Source: Chionis minor (lineage: Eukaryota; Chordata; Aves; Charadriiformes; Chionididae). Taken from it: a stretch of 64,000 nucleotides of DNA. The translations under genes were made by a program, and so were the position numbers. Location of the stretch: NCBI GenBank assembly GCA_013398295.1, contig VZSF01000639.1, positions 124,001 through 188,000 on the forward strand, read 5' to 3'. This document shows, one piece after another, positions 1 through 12,620 of this stretch. Every line of letters starts with the position of its first letter. The first letter of the stretch is position 1. A model generated the notes under the pieces. It worked only from the letters and a program-made list of their open reading frames with translations, was not told where the DNA came from and did no database searches.

Positions 1-154
1 TCCTGGATGAGAGAAAATGGGATGTTTTATATGAATTGTCTTTTTGCTTTGTTTCTCTATTTGCATACATTTTTTGATATAATAACTTTTAACATATGCA
101 CAGACAGAGGTTTAACTGTATAGCGGTTGATAGACTAATGAACCTGCACGTGTT

Positions 155-182
155 ATCATGGAATCATAGAATGGTTAGAGTA
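155..182 (-). mobile_element. CR1 LINE 3'-end remnant (tiny)
   Basis: The plus strand reads ATCATGGAATCATAGAATGG here. This is the reverse complement of the short repeated ATTCTATGAT-type tail that ends bird CR1 elements. Only the tail and a few bases of the 3' UTR are recognisable, and the sequence after about 182 no longer follows a CR1 3' UTR. It is an extremely 5'-truncated, minus-strand CR1 insertion with no coding content. A chance match is possible because the diagnostic part is so short. Confidence 0.5.
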
Positions 183-1446
183 GAACTGTTGGAGCACAAG
201 ACACACTCCTGCTTGAATAAAACATCACAAGGTGAGTAATTTTAGTGATAAAGTGGGAGAACAGCAACTTTGTTTATGTAAAACCTGAATTTTTTAAATA
301 TATGATTCAGAAGCAGATCTTAGGAAGCTTTCACAGAGCTATCCTAAATGCGTAATGCAAAAGCAAAGCAGTCTTTCAAACTTACTACTAGGACACCAAT
401 GTGAGTTTTTACATGCATGTTTCTAAGTTATGCTTTCTTCCCATTTCGAGCATAAAGATTCTTTTTGTGTTCCTTGTTGCAGTCCTCAGATGCTGGGTTC
501 TGAACCCACCAAAGAATTGTTGTGGAAGGAGTCAGATGCCTGTTGGGAGTTTCACTGACTCCATTTTGGCACGAGAGGGTGCGTGAGCTGGTCGTTTTGC
601 TGAGACCTTGGTGTGGTCCTATTCCTTAACGCTGCTGAATGGTTCAGAGCCAGCTGCTTCCATTACATTTCAAGCACACCAACTTTTGATTCCTTGTACT
701 TAAAAATAACTGCATTTTAATTTCATCATCAACATACAACATAAACTTCTAATGGTGTTCTAGCCTAGAAGTAATATTAACCATTTCCCTTTTGTGGAAT
801 TTTCTTTCTGTATTTCATAAGTTAAGTTGCTACATTTCTTTCTTTGTTTGATTTTTTTCATTTGTTTTTCCTTTTTTTAATCTCCTCCCCACCTGTTATA
901 CCAATAGGTACAAACTTTGAGTTATCTTTTAAAATCTATTCTCTTTGGAAGATAAATTCTTATGGATTAAGGCTTTATATATTTACCTTTGCCTTTTCTG
1001 AGAGCTTGATTTTTAGTTTTTAAAGATGTAAAAGGTTGAGGAGTAAGCAGGACAGTATGGTCACGTGCTGGTGATAAAGGCAGCAAAATGTGTCCTCTAG
1101 TTGGGTCAAGATGTAAATGTGTTAATTTGAGTTACAGAATAGCCTGGTGTGGCTGTCAGAATCCCCATCACGTGAGCAAAGGTAGAAGGATTCTGCCTTC
1201 CATTGCATTTCACAAACACTTTCACTTTCTAATTATGTGAGTTGCTTTTTGGTTTAAGGAAGAGGGAAAAGGGCATCCTGATTCCCTGTAGTCTGCACTG
1301 TTGCGTGTTCCTTGGGACCCCACTAGTCAAAACAACAGGATTCATATGTTGACGACAGCTGAGAGACCAAAGTATGACCAGATGGCAAGGGGGAGCTGAG
1401 CTGTCTGTTTCTGCAAGCGATAGGCACATTATGGTTATTCTCTTCT

Positions 1447-1500
1447 GGGGGCGAGGGGGTGGAAAGGAGGGGGAGGGGGAGAGAGAAAGAGAAAGGGAGA
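1447..1500 (+). repeat. G-rich/purine tract with G-quadruplex potential
   Basis: Four runs of five G occur at 1447-1451, 1455-1459, 1469-1473 and 1475-1479, separated by 3, 9 and 1 bases. A GA-rich stretch follows to about 1500. The spacing allows an intramolecular G-quadruplex on the plus strand. It is otherwise low-complexity sequence, and no function is shown. Confidence 0.6.
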
Positions 1501-2877
1501 TATTAGATAAACAGACTGTAGCCTGAATACATATGACATGTGGGAAGAAAGCTTTGTTAAGCAAGAACTGAAAGCCTCTCGCAGAGCATTAAGCGGCACC
1601 GCCTGTGCACTGGACTGAGCCAAACCAGAGGAAACGCAAGCATTAAACCTGTAAAAGTGCGGTAAGGCCAGTGAGGTTCACCAGGCTTCTGCAGAGGTGC
1701 TTGAAACAGTGAAGTATTGGAAGGTTTTACTGTTTCCGTAGAACAGTTTTTTTTAGTAGGAAGGAAGGGTCACTTAGCAGCAGACGTGCCAAAGGTGTGT
1801 TTTCATTACCTTTGTGACGTGCAAGCTATGTTTTATGAGTCAAAGTTGATTCATACCTTCATTCTGCTAGACTTTTTCATCAGCTTCATGCATAGGAGAT
1901 GGCTTTATAGGATTCTGGGTATCTGCTGTTTGCACTGTAGTCACTGGAAGTTTGGCCTAGCCAGTGATTTGCAGGTGGTGCTCAGCATGCTCTGTAATTA
2001 GGGAATACATCCTTGATCTACATCACCCTGAGCCTGATCTGGATCCAGTTGAAATACGTAAAAAAATTTTCCACTTGACTGTATTAGGGTCTGGATTATG
2101 TATTATGACTGGAACTGAAGTATACTTTTTTTTTAATCAGTTGTTGATAGTAGAGCTATCAAATCTTTTCTTACTACCCTCTCTGCCTCAGCAGCCTAAG
2201 TTGCAATGTTTTTCACATTTTCTTATTTTTCTGACTGTTCTTCTTGTGGGATTTTGGTGGATGAGTAACTAGAGCAATTGATATTTGCATTATACAAAAA
2301 AAAGGAAGAGGGAATTTTCATTATTTTGCTCATGTGAGGACAGTGTCTGACTGTCTAAAAACTGCTAAGAGACTACAGAGCATTTATTTGTGAAAGATTT
2401 GATATTCTTTCCCATTGACACATCATACACTGGTAACGTTCCCCTCTCTTTTTTGCTTTGACTTTTGCTTGTCTGATTTGCTGACCTTTCTGAAGTAAGG
2501 CGATATGAAAGCAGCCTCATACTGTTGTTTTCCTGATGGACGACTCTAAAGCACTCTGGTTTGCATAGGGGGAAGCCTAGCAGATTTGTTGGACCACGGC
2601 ACCTAACATGACTGCTCGATAACCTATTGGAGTGTTTGAACATGGTCACCAGCTTGGCTTCCCTGCTGCTCCCTAGATAGTTGCTTGTGACATCGATCTG
2701 TGGGGGGTGGGGGCAGAAAGCTGATTTATAGATGTAGTCTGTTGCCTGGAGGAGTGGGTTAACTAAGATTACATTCTGCCTGGTTGTGGTCACAAAGACT
2801 TTAGGGGGTCTTTGCTACAGAAAAAGTGCAGCTAGAAAACTGAAAATTTTGATGCTCATACATACATAATGAAAGCC

Positions 2878-3010
2878 TTAAAAGAATAAAAAAAATGCAA
2901 CTCCACAACACAAAAAAACACCCACAAAAACAAACAACAAAACACCCCCTCCCATGCCACCCTGAAAAAAACCCAACCAACCAACAACTAAAACCAGAAA
3001 AATACCAAAA
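2878..3010. repeat. A/C-rich low-complexity tract
   Basis: About 130 bases are composed almost entirely of A and C on the plus strand, including CAACCAACCAAC-type runs and several A7 stretches, with very little G or T. It has no tandem unit of constant length. Similar smaller tracts occur near 6045-6090, 6880-6920, 8996-9055, 29885-29925 and 52920-52945. Confidence 0.7.
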
Positions 3011-5167
3011 ACATTAAAACTCTTTTTGGAAAGATGCTGAATGTTGTATGCCAGTTTTCTATTCACTTCTTGGAAAATCTTTTGCAGTTACATATGGGAC
3101 ACCATCTTTTAGAACGCTGTTATTTTAATTAGTGAAGCAAAAAAAGCATTCTGCTAATTACCGTTGCTTCTCTAGCTATGCGGAAGCCCCTTCCACTGTT
3201 TCATAGTAGTACACCACATACAACTGCAATGTATTGGAGCTTAACTTTTTTGGTTTTATACTAATTATAAAGGTTGAACCAGAGATGCCAGTAAGTTTCT
3301 GTTGTCAGCCTCACTGATCAGATAATTTATGACCCTGTCTTTCTACAAAACTTCTACCCCACCATCAAGACTCATAGAAAGTTAGGTAAAACTTCATTTT
3401 GATTAGATGCAGCTTTTCAATACATGACCTTATAAGTTAATTCCAAGCATAAGGGAAAGAATAAAATATTAAATTGTTCCAAATTTGCTTTACTTTTAAA
3501 ATGTCTGCAGTTGCATTGGTAAAAATTTCTCTTGAAATTGAAAGTCTGCTAAAAACTATTATTTAATTTCTAATTTAAATAATGTAGGAAGCCTCGGTTA
3601 TTTTATAACAGATGGAAGGAAGGTGTGCTATTCAGCAGTAGCTATGTAATAAATGCCATTAGTATTGAGATGTACCATGTTTACATAGTATAAAGAGACG
3701 CAAATAGCAGGGAGAAGGCTGGAGGTTTCCTCATATATATAAGAATATATGTATCTAGCTCTTCTGCTATGTAGAATCTTAAATCTATATTTAGCCATGA
3801 AAATTCACCTATTTTTCAAAAAATTCTGTCAGTGTGGACCTGTCACTTATGTGGGATCTGGCATTGCCAGGTCATGGTGCACGTAAATTGTGTAATTATT
3901 TGGTCGTTTGCTGTTCTTCTGGAAATAAGTGGCATCTTTTGTCATTGGCTTTGTTAGGATCAGGACTGTCCATTCTAACTTTCCTGTTTTGGTTGATCTA
4001 TTGCTAGGTTGGTGTTGATAGTTTTTTGTTGTGATATGCTCGTGTCTGAGCTGGTAGGGAGGAATCTTAATACAAAGCTGTATTTAACCATTTAAGTTTA
4101 CTGTCTGTTTAGCCATTACGATGTTCATGGTCTAATTGGGACCTCAGCCTCCAAGCCAAGGAAGCAAGGAAGATAACAACTGGAATAAAGATCCAGAAAT
4201 TCAGATTTGGGGTTTTATTCTTCTCTCTGCTGTACTTCTATGTTTTAAAAACCTTCAGACATAGGAGTTCATATCATATCCCATTAACCTTCAATTTGAT
4301 TGTCTTTTGAGCACTTGTACCTAGAATTAAATAAAATAATAGACCTTGAAAATTGTGCGTGGTTTTTCTGTATGTATAAGAAAGTTACATTCATCTACTT
4401 CACCCATATGTTGGATTGCTAATGTGAGAATTGAAAAATTCTCTGCAATTGTCAGAACAGAGGTGCCCAGTAGTTATAAAAATGACAGCATACACTTTGA
4501 ATCTTCTGTGTTTTTCCTCTTTGCTTCTCTTGCTCTTCAGGTTTGCTGCCAAATACACTTGAATGTCACCATATCCATGCTGTTATAATCTGAGACTTTT
4601 CATCCTGTGAATAAACTGGCAGCTATTGGTGGCAATGGAGATGTTTTTAAATTCAGCTCTTCAGTACATCACTAGGACTTCTGAGCATTAATGACTGCAT
4701 TCTTGGGTCCATCCATGTACTGAGAGGAAAAAGAGTAACCCTGTCTTACAGTGATTAATTTTCTATATAGAAATAACAGTAATAACTGGGACTTAAAACA
4801 GTTCTTAGTAATGACTACTTTGATAAAAAGTGATAGAGAAGTGATAGAGTGAGATCAGTACTATGTGGCTGGCAGGTTTTTTTGAGCAAAAAGCAGATAA
4901 CTAGAGTTTTAATGTTCTGAATATAACCCAAGTACAGTAGTTTACAGTATTTAGTTTACTGCTACAGACTTGCACTTCAATGAATCACCACTGGATCACA
5001 TATATCTTACATGAATACAAGTGTATATGAGATTAATTTATTTCTATACTGTTACTGAGTTCAGATAAGGATTTCCTGCTCTGTTCATGAATACTTACTC
5101 ATTACATTTCCAGTTTCTTAATCACAATTAATAATACACTAGGTATGTTTCTATAGCAACTTCTACT

Positions 5168-5345
5168 TGGGGATCTCAAAGCGCTTTAGAAATGCTAGTC
5201 TTAGTTTCATAATAGCACTCAGATAAAGTGCATATAATTATTCATATTTTGCAAGTGGGGAAACTGAATTGAAGAGATTGAGTTGCTGAAAGACATACAG
5301 AAATTGGTGACGGAATTAGGAACATTATCGGGAGATTTGAGCTAA
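5168..5345. repeat. Ancient amniote interspersed repeat remnant (LINE/SINE-type)
   Basis: The stretch begins with a TCTCAAAGCGCTTTAGAAA motif and continues to a GGGGAAACTGA motif near 5258. A diverged version of the 'loses-a-few-bases' segment follows, which in related copies reads like GAGGTTAAGTGACTTGCCCAAGGTCAC. This order is typical of old CR1/L3- or MIR-like repeats shared across amniotes. I recognise the pattern but cannot name the exact family without a repeat library. A shorter relative lies at 59539-59612. Confidence 0.55.
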
Positions 5346-6085
5346 AGCCTATTGAAAATGTTCAGATTGTGTTACAGATTTTTAGTTCCATTGCAGCGTT
5401 GTACTGAGCATCCTTTCATGATGAGGCAGCCTTGAATAAAAATCCTCTTTTCCCATAAAGTTTCGGTTTTACCCTACCTTTAGGCTACTCTACAAGTTTT
5501 CTGAAACAATCGCTTTTCATGGTTGCAGATTTTTGTATTTTAAAAACCACCCAATGTTGGAGAATATCCACATGGGAAGGGAGAGAGGACAGGTAATCAT
5601 CTGAACATTTTGAGCATTTGTTCCAGCTGTGCAGACAAAACCAATACCATTCTCAGACAGCTTCTCAGAAAGCAGATAGATTGCTTAAAGCTGATGTCCT
5701 TTGTGCAATATCATTGATCTGATACCTCGGTAGCAGTTGTACAGGAAGTGGTAAGAAATGGAGGCATCTTGGCTTTTTTTCTTTCCCTAATGCACTTATC
5801 TCTCTCTGCCATTTTATTTGAACTGTATTTGCAATTAAAGCTATCTTGAACATGGCACTCAAGAAAAGTATAGTTCTGTCTGAACTGCAGTTGCTCAGCT
5901 TTGCAGAAGCAGAGATAGGTTAGGACAGAATAAAAAGAGTCTTCATTTTCAATCCTCATTCAAGAGGAACTGAATTCTCCATTTTCTGAACTGAAATGGA
6001 TTTAATTCTGTTCTCCTCCTTACTTGTTCCCTCTACCTCCCAATAGCTGCCCAACAAACTAAAACCAACCATACAAACCAAAAAA

Positions 6086-6116
6086 CTCATAATTTTTTTT
6101 TTTTTTTTTTTATGAG
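6086..6116. repeat. Poly(T) run inside a short inverted repeat
   Basis: CTCATAA at 6086-6092 is the reverse complement of TTATGAG at 6110-6116, and the interval is a T run (19 T in total, 6093-6111). An A/C-rich stretch precedes it. It may be a decayed poly(A) tail of a minus-strand retroposon, but no element body is recognisable beside it. Confidence 0.5.
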
Positions 6117-8477
6117 AGTAGTATCTATGATGACCAAATAAGTAATTTCTTTCTAGTGCCCAAGTGGTATCTGTGAACTAACTGACAAGAGTGTTTCTTG
6201 CCTTTTTTCAAAATTCTTTCTACTTCCTGCAGCAAAATGCGGTAGGAAATGCACGCTTGATTCTCTCAGGAGATCTACATTCATGTATCTGTCTCTTCCA
6301 CAAGCTGTGTTTGCTTGGGCTTATCCATCGTTCTGTGCATCTTAGGTTCAAGTCTGTAAAATGAAAATAAATGAAGCTTCCTTTCTCTTGCTTGTCTGTT
6401 TTCTCAGTGACTAGAGGAAGGAAAACTTGATCTTGACTGGAGTTTTTATAGTGTGATAACACAAATAATAACAAAATGGATGGAGGAAAATGAATCTAAG
6501 AAAGAAGGTAATGAATCCTTTCTGGTTCTTGTTTTGCACCTTGCACTAGTCATGATGCTGGAAACTTAAAAATCACACCTTTGAGCAGCTCACTGCTGCA
6601 GGAAGAAGGCAGATTTTCTTCAATTGTGGATCCTTCAGGAAAGTTCTCTGAAAAGCTTTTCCTCCCTATTCCTTCTCCCTGCTTCTTTTGTCCAGTTCAC
6701 TTTTTATTGAAGATGAAAGGTTACTGACAGCCAGAGAAATGGAGGGCAGAATTGTGCAATTCATCTTCCTTTTTTTTGGTGATTAGCGTAGATGTTTGTC
6801 CAAGGACAACTTTGAGATGCAGAGCACAATGATAGGAGTTCTTACTTTAGCACCTGGCAGAGTATATGGTGATCCAGGAAAAAAGAAACCCAACCAACAA
6901 CCCAAACCAACCCCCCCTTTATTTTGTAGTCTATAGATATCTGGAGAAACAGGAGAAAGAGTCAACGTTATGGAAGCTGAATATTTGGCAGGGTGTGGGG
7001 AAGTTGATTTGGCTATTAATAGCTGCTAGACAGTCGCTGCTGGTCAATGAACGTTCAAATAGCGCTGTCCTATCTTCTAAGAGCCACTGCTTTCCTAGGT
7101 ATTTAAAAAATCAGGACTGTTAACCAGTTGCATATTCTTATAAAGCGGAAGGATTGTTTTGCATTGTCATTAACAAATGGAATAAACCAGTGTTGGAAAG
7201 GAACAGTTGAGGAGTACTTTCAGTGTTGGTGCACTTGTCTGCCGCTTAATTACACACCCTATTTAGTACCACTCTGTTGACAGCACAGCATTCAATTTAT
7301 GTTGTTTACTCAGTGCAATGGTATTTAAGAGGCTCTATCAGTCAATGTATCATTTTGGGATGTCAAAGCTCAAGATTTGCACCTTAATGTAAGGGCGTGG
7401 ATAATACTCACCACTGGCAGGAATAGCTGCCTATTATTGCTGTCAGCTTAGTATGATCGGTATTACAGTGTTGGATCAAATTAATGTCTTGTGCTGATGA
7501 AACAAGGTGATTGTGCCTGTGATAAAAATTTATTTGTTGTCTCATAATGGTATATAAGCAAAAACTTGTAATGATAGTGACATCTGGGAAATGCCTGTTG
7601 CTACCCTGGTTATAAATAGCACTTCATCTGCTTTTTCCCAGTAAAATTTTGTGGGTTTCAAAATTTCCCTCCCTGTCATCTTGTTCTTGTCACTTGCAAT
7701 CTATTTTTCAGTTAGCGTAGTTGTAGTACTTTGTCCAGGGTCAATACAGCTTTCTATGTGCCTCTAACTTAAAAACTTGTTGGCTAGTTGCACAAAGGCA
7801 ACAGAGAGGTAGTAGTGTCACAAATACTGAATTTCTAAAAGTTTGTTGAAAACAGACTCTTGATTAGAGGAAAGAAGCCAGGTTAGTGCTCTGTTTAAGG
7901 AAATACTGTAGTGGAAGCTCAGCTTTTTTTAGGTACCAGAGAATCCGTCTATAAGAGAGACAGCTCAGCTACGGAAAAGTCTGACATGAGAATCCGATAT
8001 GAACTGAAGACCTACAGGAGATCAGGCTTCTTTAGTTGTGTTGCTCACATAACTACTTTTTACCCAATAGCAAGTAGGTGTTGGCGGTTTCATATGATCC
8101 AGTTATAGCACCTGACCTATCTCTGCAAACATTCAGGTAGAGTTTTCCAAAGTAGTAACTGCTTAGTTTATCTGATTGTATCATTTTGGATGTAAAAAAG
8201 AATGAGGTCGTTAAGAAAGATGCTGGGATTAGTTAGGAATTCTCACTGCCTGTAACACAGTAAGAAATGCTGTATACAGGCTTCATTCTACTTACTGAAC
8301 GTTGGGAGTTGTGCCTGATGGATAGCATCCAAATGGAATTCATGTTTTTTGGTTAAGGAAGATGAGAAGTTGCTCTTTGCTGTGACACGTTATTGTATTG
8401 AAACATGTATTTACCCATTGGAGACTCCCAAGGAACTATAGGAATAGCTTGCATATTTGGAGATGAGTGGGGAAAGT

Positions 8478-8509
8478 TTGCAAAAATCATCTCTTGCAAA
8501 AATCATCTC
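8478..8509 (+). repeat. Perfect 16-bp tandem duplication
   Basis: The 16-base unit TTGCAAAAATCATCTC occurs twice in direct succession without a mismatch (8478-8493 and 8494-8509). This suggests a recent replication-slippage event in otherwise unique sequence. Confidence 0.85.
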
Positions 8510-11500
8510 TTCCACTTACATACTTCCAGATTATTCTTGGTGGCTAAGTTGGATATTTCCAACTGTTTGGTGGTTCCAGTTTCTATTCTGCTGGCTATAG
8601 GAAAAATGATTTTAAAAACCACCACCACTACAGTTCCCTACAATAATTAGGAAAAATAAATTCTTTGTGAAAATCTTTGAAATGTCAATGTTGCTACTGT
8701 AACTGTGGGCCTGTAGGAGTTTCCCCACTAATGTAGGATTCCAGTGTGCAGGTTTGCCAGTGTCTCCAAGAACTGCCACAAGGAGCCTGGCTTCCTGTTG
8801 AGCTTTCATATGGAAAGCAGCTATGAAACTTTGAAGGGCCAAAGAAAAAAGATCTTTGCAGTTCCAAGCCAGTTGTATGTGGCATAGTGTGCAAATACAC
8901 TTTGGCAGGAAACACATGAAATATGAAATCTATTTCTTGGCACCTTTACTGTTAATGCTCCCTGTGGTGATTGGGCTTGTTCATCTTCAAATAAAGCCCA
9001 AACAGCCCAAAACAGAACAAAAAAGCTAAACAAAATGAAAAAAACCCTACCAAAACAGTTGTCTTTAAATCAATACCACTCCTTTTAGTACAGAATACTG
9101 ACACCATAAAACAGTGTGGCTAACGGATGTTCCTGATAGTCAGGATGGAAGTTACACTGAAATCTTGTGAAGCAGTTAACTTCTGGGACATTTGGGATGG
9201 GGTGGTGGGGAATTCCCTTCAGGCTGAAACCTTGCTTTTGGCTGAGGAAACTCTATCATTTATTAGAGCCTTCTTGTCTTTCAGACTCCGGAATATGTGC
9301 TGTGTTTGAGGAAAGTGAGTATGTACTTAAGTTCTTGCCAATGCAGAGCAGTGTTGTCTCTCCTCACTGTATAGGCTACACAGATGTCTTCCAGTGCTTC
9401 ACGGGGTTTGTGAGATCTTCATTGCCCTGCCCCAGTCGTTAACAGGACAGATAGGACAGCTGTCTGTTACAGAGTAAGGTTTACAGAGCACCCTATGTCT
9501 GTTCTTCTCTGGCAATTTATAGTTGACAAAACTTAGAATAAAATACTAAAGACTTTTTTTCATATGTGTATGTGGCTGTGGACATAGAGGAGGTTATACC
9601 AATCCAGTGTAACTATTCTTAGGAAGTGTTGCACAACCTTTCTCTTCTGCTAAAGCTTTTCTCTCACCATAGTGGTCACAGTATCGGTTAACCCCCTATC
9701 CTTTTTAATGAAAAACAAATATGCCCCTTTTACCTGTTGCATCCTTGAAGTCTCCAAGAGATTTATGTTGCTAACATACACAGAAGAGATGGAATGTGTT
9801 CAGCTGCTGAAGTAATGGGTGACAGGATAAAGCCAAATACAGGAAGATCAGGAATAATACAGTGAATACATGTTTCTAGCTCCTTGTTCTGATCGGCAGG
9901 CTTGCTGTTGTCAGACTGGCCCACTGGCCTAATTTAGTATGGCTATTCTTATTTCTGCAAAGTAGTTGCCTAGTTGCTATGTTCTTTCTGAATCCACAAG
10001 GTTATTTTACTCTGGGCTCCCTTCAGCTGTACCTTAAAACATCTGCAGAAAAAATCAGCACTATGTGTATGAGTAGATTTAAAAAATAAAATAGCCCACC
10101 AAACCTCTCTTCCTTTGCTCCTCTTTTTCAGAATAAAACTGAAGTTTTTCTCATTTCACTGTAACTGGTCTGTGACATTGGGCATCGCTCCCTTTAGTTT
10201 ACTGAAGGCCCCAATTACAAGATCAGGCACTGGAACCATAAGCTTTGCCTGGTATGAAATTTTGTTTGGGAGTGATTTTTTTTGGGTCTAAGTGTATGCA
10301 CAGCATGCAAAACTGGTTTTTATCCTGAAGGTTTTCTCTGAAGTAGAAAGCCAACCGACCTTTGGATGTAGTTCTTATACATAAATGATCTGAGCACATA
10401 CATGTTCATTTTTCTTGAGGGTATGCATGTTTAAAAAGTCATGATCTTACTACAAATGTTTACATTTGTTCCTACCCACCACTTTGCTATTATTAGAAGA
10501 TAGAATAATATTAAATGTAACCACACACATGTAACCACAGGATTGATTAGCACTTGTCCTTCAGTAATCTTAAAATATTTAGGCATAAACGAGATATTAC
10601 TAAAGACCATTTTGTAACTGTTGATGGGGTCTTAGAGGGTCTGAACCAGTGGCTGATCCGGTAGAGAGCTGCACTGCCTAATCTATAGTGAAATAAAATG
10701 GCTGAATTGTATGTGTAGCATAGATGTCTGAGACTTGGCATTAACTGCTTCAATCTAGTGATCTATTCCTGTTGCACCAGTTTACTTGCAAATTTAAGTC
10801 TGGCTGAACCTGACCCACATCACCCCAGAGTAACTGTAGGAGATGGGGGGGAGAATAACAGCCTCCACTGCCTGAATCCGTCTCCTGTTTGATCTCTGCA
10901 TTTCCTTCAGTGAAATGTTATGAATGCTGGAGCCCTGACTATGTCTCCCTATTCATATGCTAAGTGAGATTTCTATGTCAGTCACACATTCAGACTGTAG
11001 TGACTAAATTGAAAACTGATGCGTTTATCGAGTACAACTGGTTTCATGTGAGTTTCTGGTAATTGCATTTCACACAAATAAAGCTAACTTTTCTGTGACC
11101 AAGTACTGCTCTGAAGGATTTGGCTGTGTTTTCCTACTTTGTCTAGGTTTTTATACTTCTTTTGTCAAGCCTTGCCATCAAGACTAAATCTGCTGGTGTT
11201 AGATATTCTCTGTAGTGTGTCTTTATTACTAAAATAATTCCCTGGGGAGTGGGGTTGGGAAGCGTAATATAATCTGCACTGTCATGTTTAGGAGATTGCA
11301 GGGAGATTATTTTCACTTTCTATTTAGATATAGATACATGTTAGTTTTTAATATTTTTTTTTTAAATGAAAATGGAGGGAAAACTTTGATTTGTGTGTAG
11401 AAGGATTCGGGAGTTGCAGCCATATGTGTAAAAGGTTGCTTACAGCAGTTATAGGTGACTGTGGAAAGCCATTAAGACCCTGAGGTCTGTAATGTGTGCC

Positions 11501-12583
11501 ACAGAGATGGTGCTTTTTGATTTCTTACCAGTAGAAATAAGATTTACCAGTATTTTTGAAATTAATCTTAGTCAATACTGAATTCTGTAAAAGCAGTCCT
11601 TGAAACAATACTTGTAAATCCCCACAGAAGTTGTATTTCACTATCCTTAAAATATCCCGATTTTTAAATTCTAATTACTAAAAACAAATGCAGAGTATTA
11701 AAAAAACGTATTTTGAAAAGTGTCCCTAGAGCTGTTTATCCAAACAGCAGGAAAGTATTTATTGTATTTAGGCAAGAATAATCTGCTATGTTGTTTCCGA
11801 TAACCCTTGCTGTATGTAATTTTGGGGATATTTTAATCCTCCGAAAAATTCTTTATCCCTTTGTGGTATATGTCACCACTGTAACTCCAGTCTATTAAAG
11901 ATACATTAAGTTATCTAATCTGTCTATTAGATATCTATTAGTATCAAATGGATACATTAAGTATCTATGTATTTCAGATGTTTTTCCTCTCTGCTTAGGG
12001 AAGGAATAGTACTGCACTGTTACTGGAAAGCAGGTCAGCTGTTGTAACGTGCTGCTTTTCTTTAAATTAGTTAAGATAGCATATCAGATTTGAATATTTT
12101 CAAATAATGAAAGGTGTTGAGTAGGAAAATACCAGCCCTTTCAGAAGGAGAGAGGCAAAAGGCATGACATGTGAGTGGACTATGGATTTGTGTGAACTAC
12201 ACAAATAAGTGATAAGGGTAACTAGAAATTAGTAATTATTCAGATGAGAAGGCTGTCTCAATCCAAAATGGTTTTGAATTGGATTTGTGGGTTTATGGTG
12301 CTGGTTTATGGAGCTAAAGGAATTAAATCTCCAAGAATGAGGAACTACTTCCCTCACTTGGCTGAAGGTATTTTGAATTGAGTATAGTATGGTGTGGTGT
12401 GAGGAGGCATACACTGTAACTGCTGTGGCTTTTGAGCATTGTTCTAAATTTTTTTGCTGCATTCCTGTTTTTTGAAAGCAACGTCCTGGAGTAGTTAGGA
12501 TTTATTTTTGTGCTTCTACCCCCTGTCCCTCAAGAAACACAAACTTCTATTTTTAATTCAGCCATGTTTAGTAGCAGTATGTT

Positions 12584-12620
12584 CCTCCCTCCCTTCCTCC
12601 CTCCCTCCCTCCCTCCCTCT
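12584..12620 (+). repeat. (CCCT)n microsatellite
   Basis: A run of CCCT/TCCC tetranucleotides is interrupted once by a CCTT unit. The following bases contain AGTAAGTAAGGTAGTAAG-like short repeats. It is likely length-polymorphic. Confidence 0.85.

Larger units (their letters stand above)
183..5167. other. Non-coding single-copy stretch
   Basis: This is AT-rich sequence without a recognisable gene. It contains a G-rich/purine tract (1447-1500) and an A/C-rich tract (2878-3010), listed separately. The longest open frame is 142 codons on the minus strand (2365-2793). It matches no family I know and is treated as chance. The remainder shows nothing I can name. Confidence 0.5.
5346..12583. other. 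Non-coding single-copy stretch
   Basis: No gene or large mobile element is recognisable. Small items inside are a 19-base T run bracketed by an inverted repeat (6086-6116), A/C-rich tracts (6880-6920 and 8996-9055) and a perfect 16-bp tandem duplication (8478-8509). An internally repetitive ATTAGATATCTATTA-like patch lies around 11890-11975. Open frames here are all short and unlike known proteins. Confidence 0.5.

Noticed and set aside
2365..2793. 142-codon minus-strand open frame
   Set aside because: It is the longest frame outside repeats in the first 18 kb, but it matches no family I know and has no splice or promoter support. Such a length can arise by chance in 64 kb.
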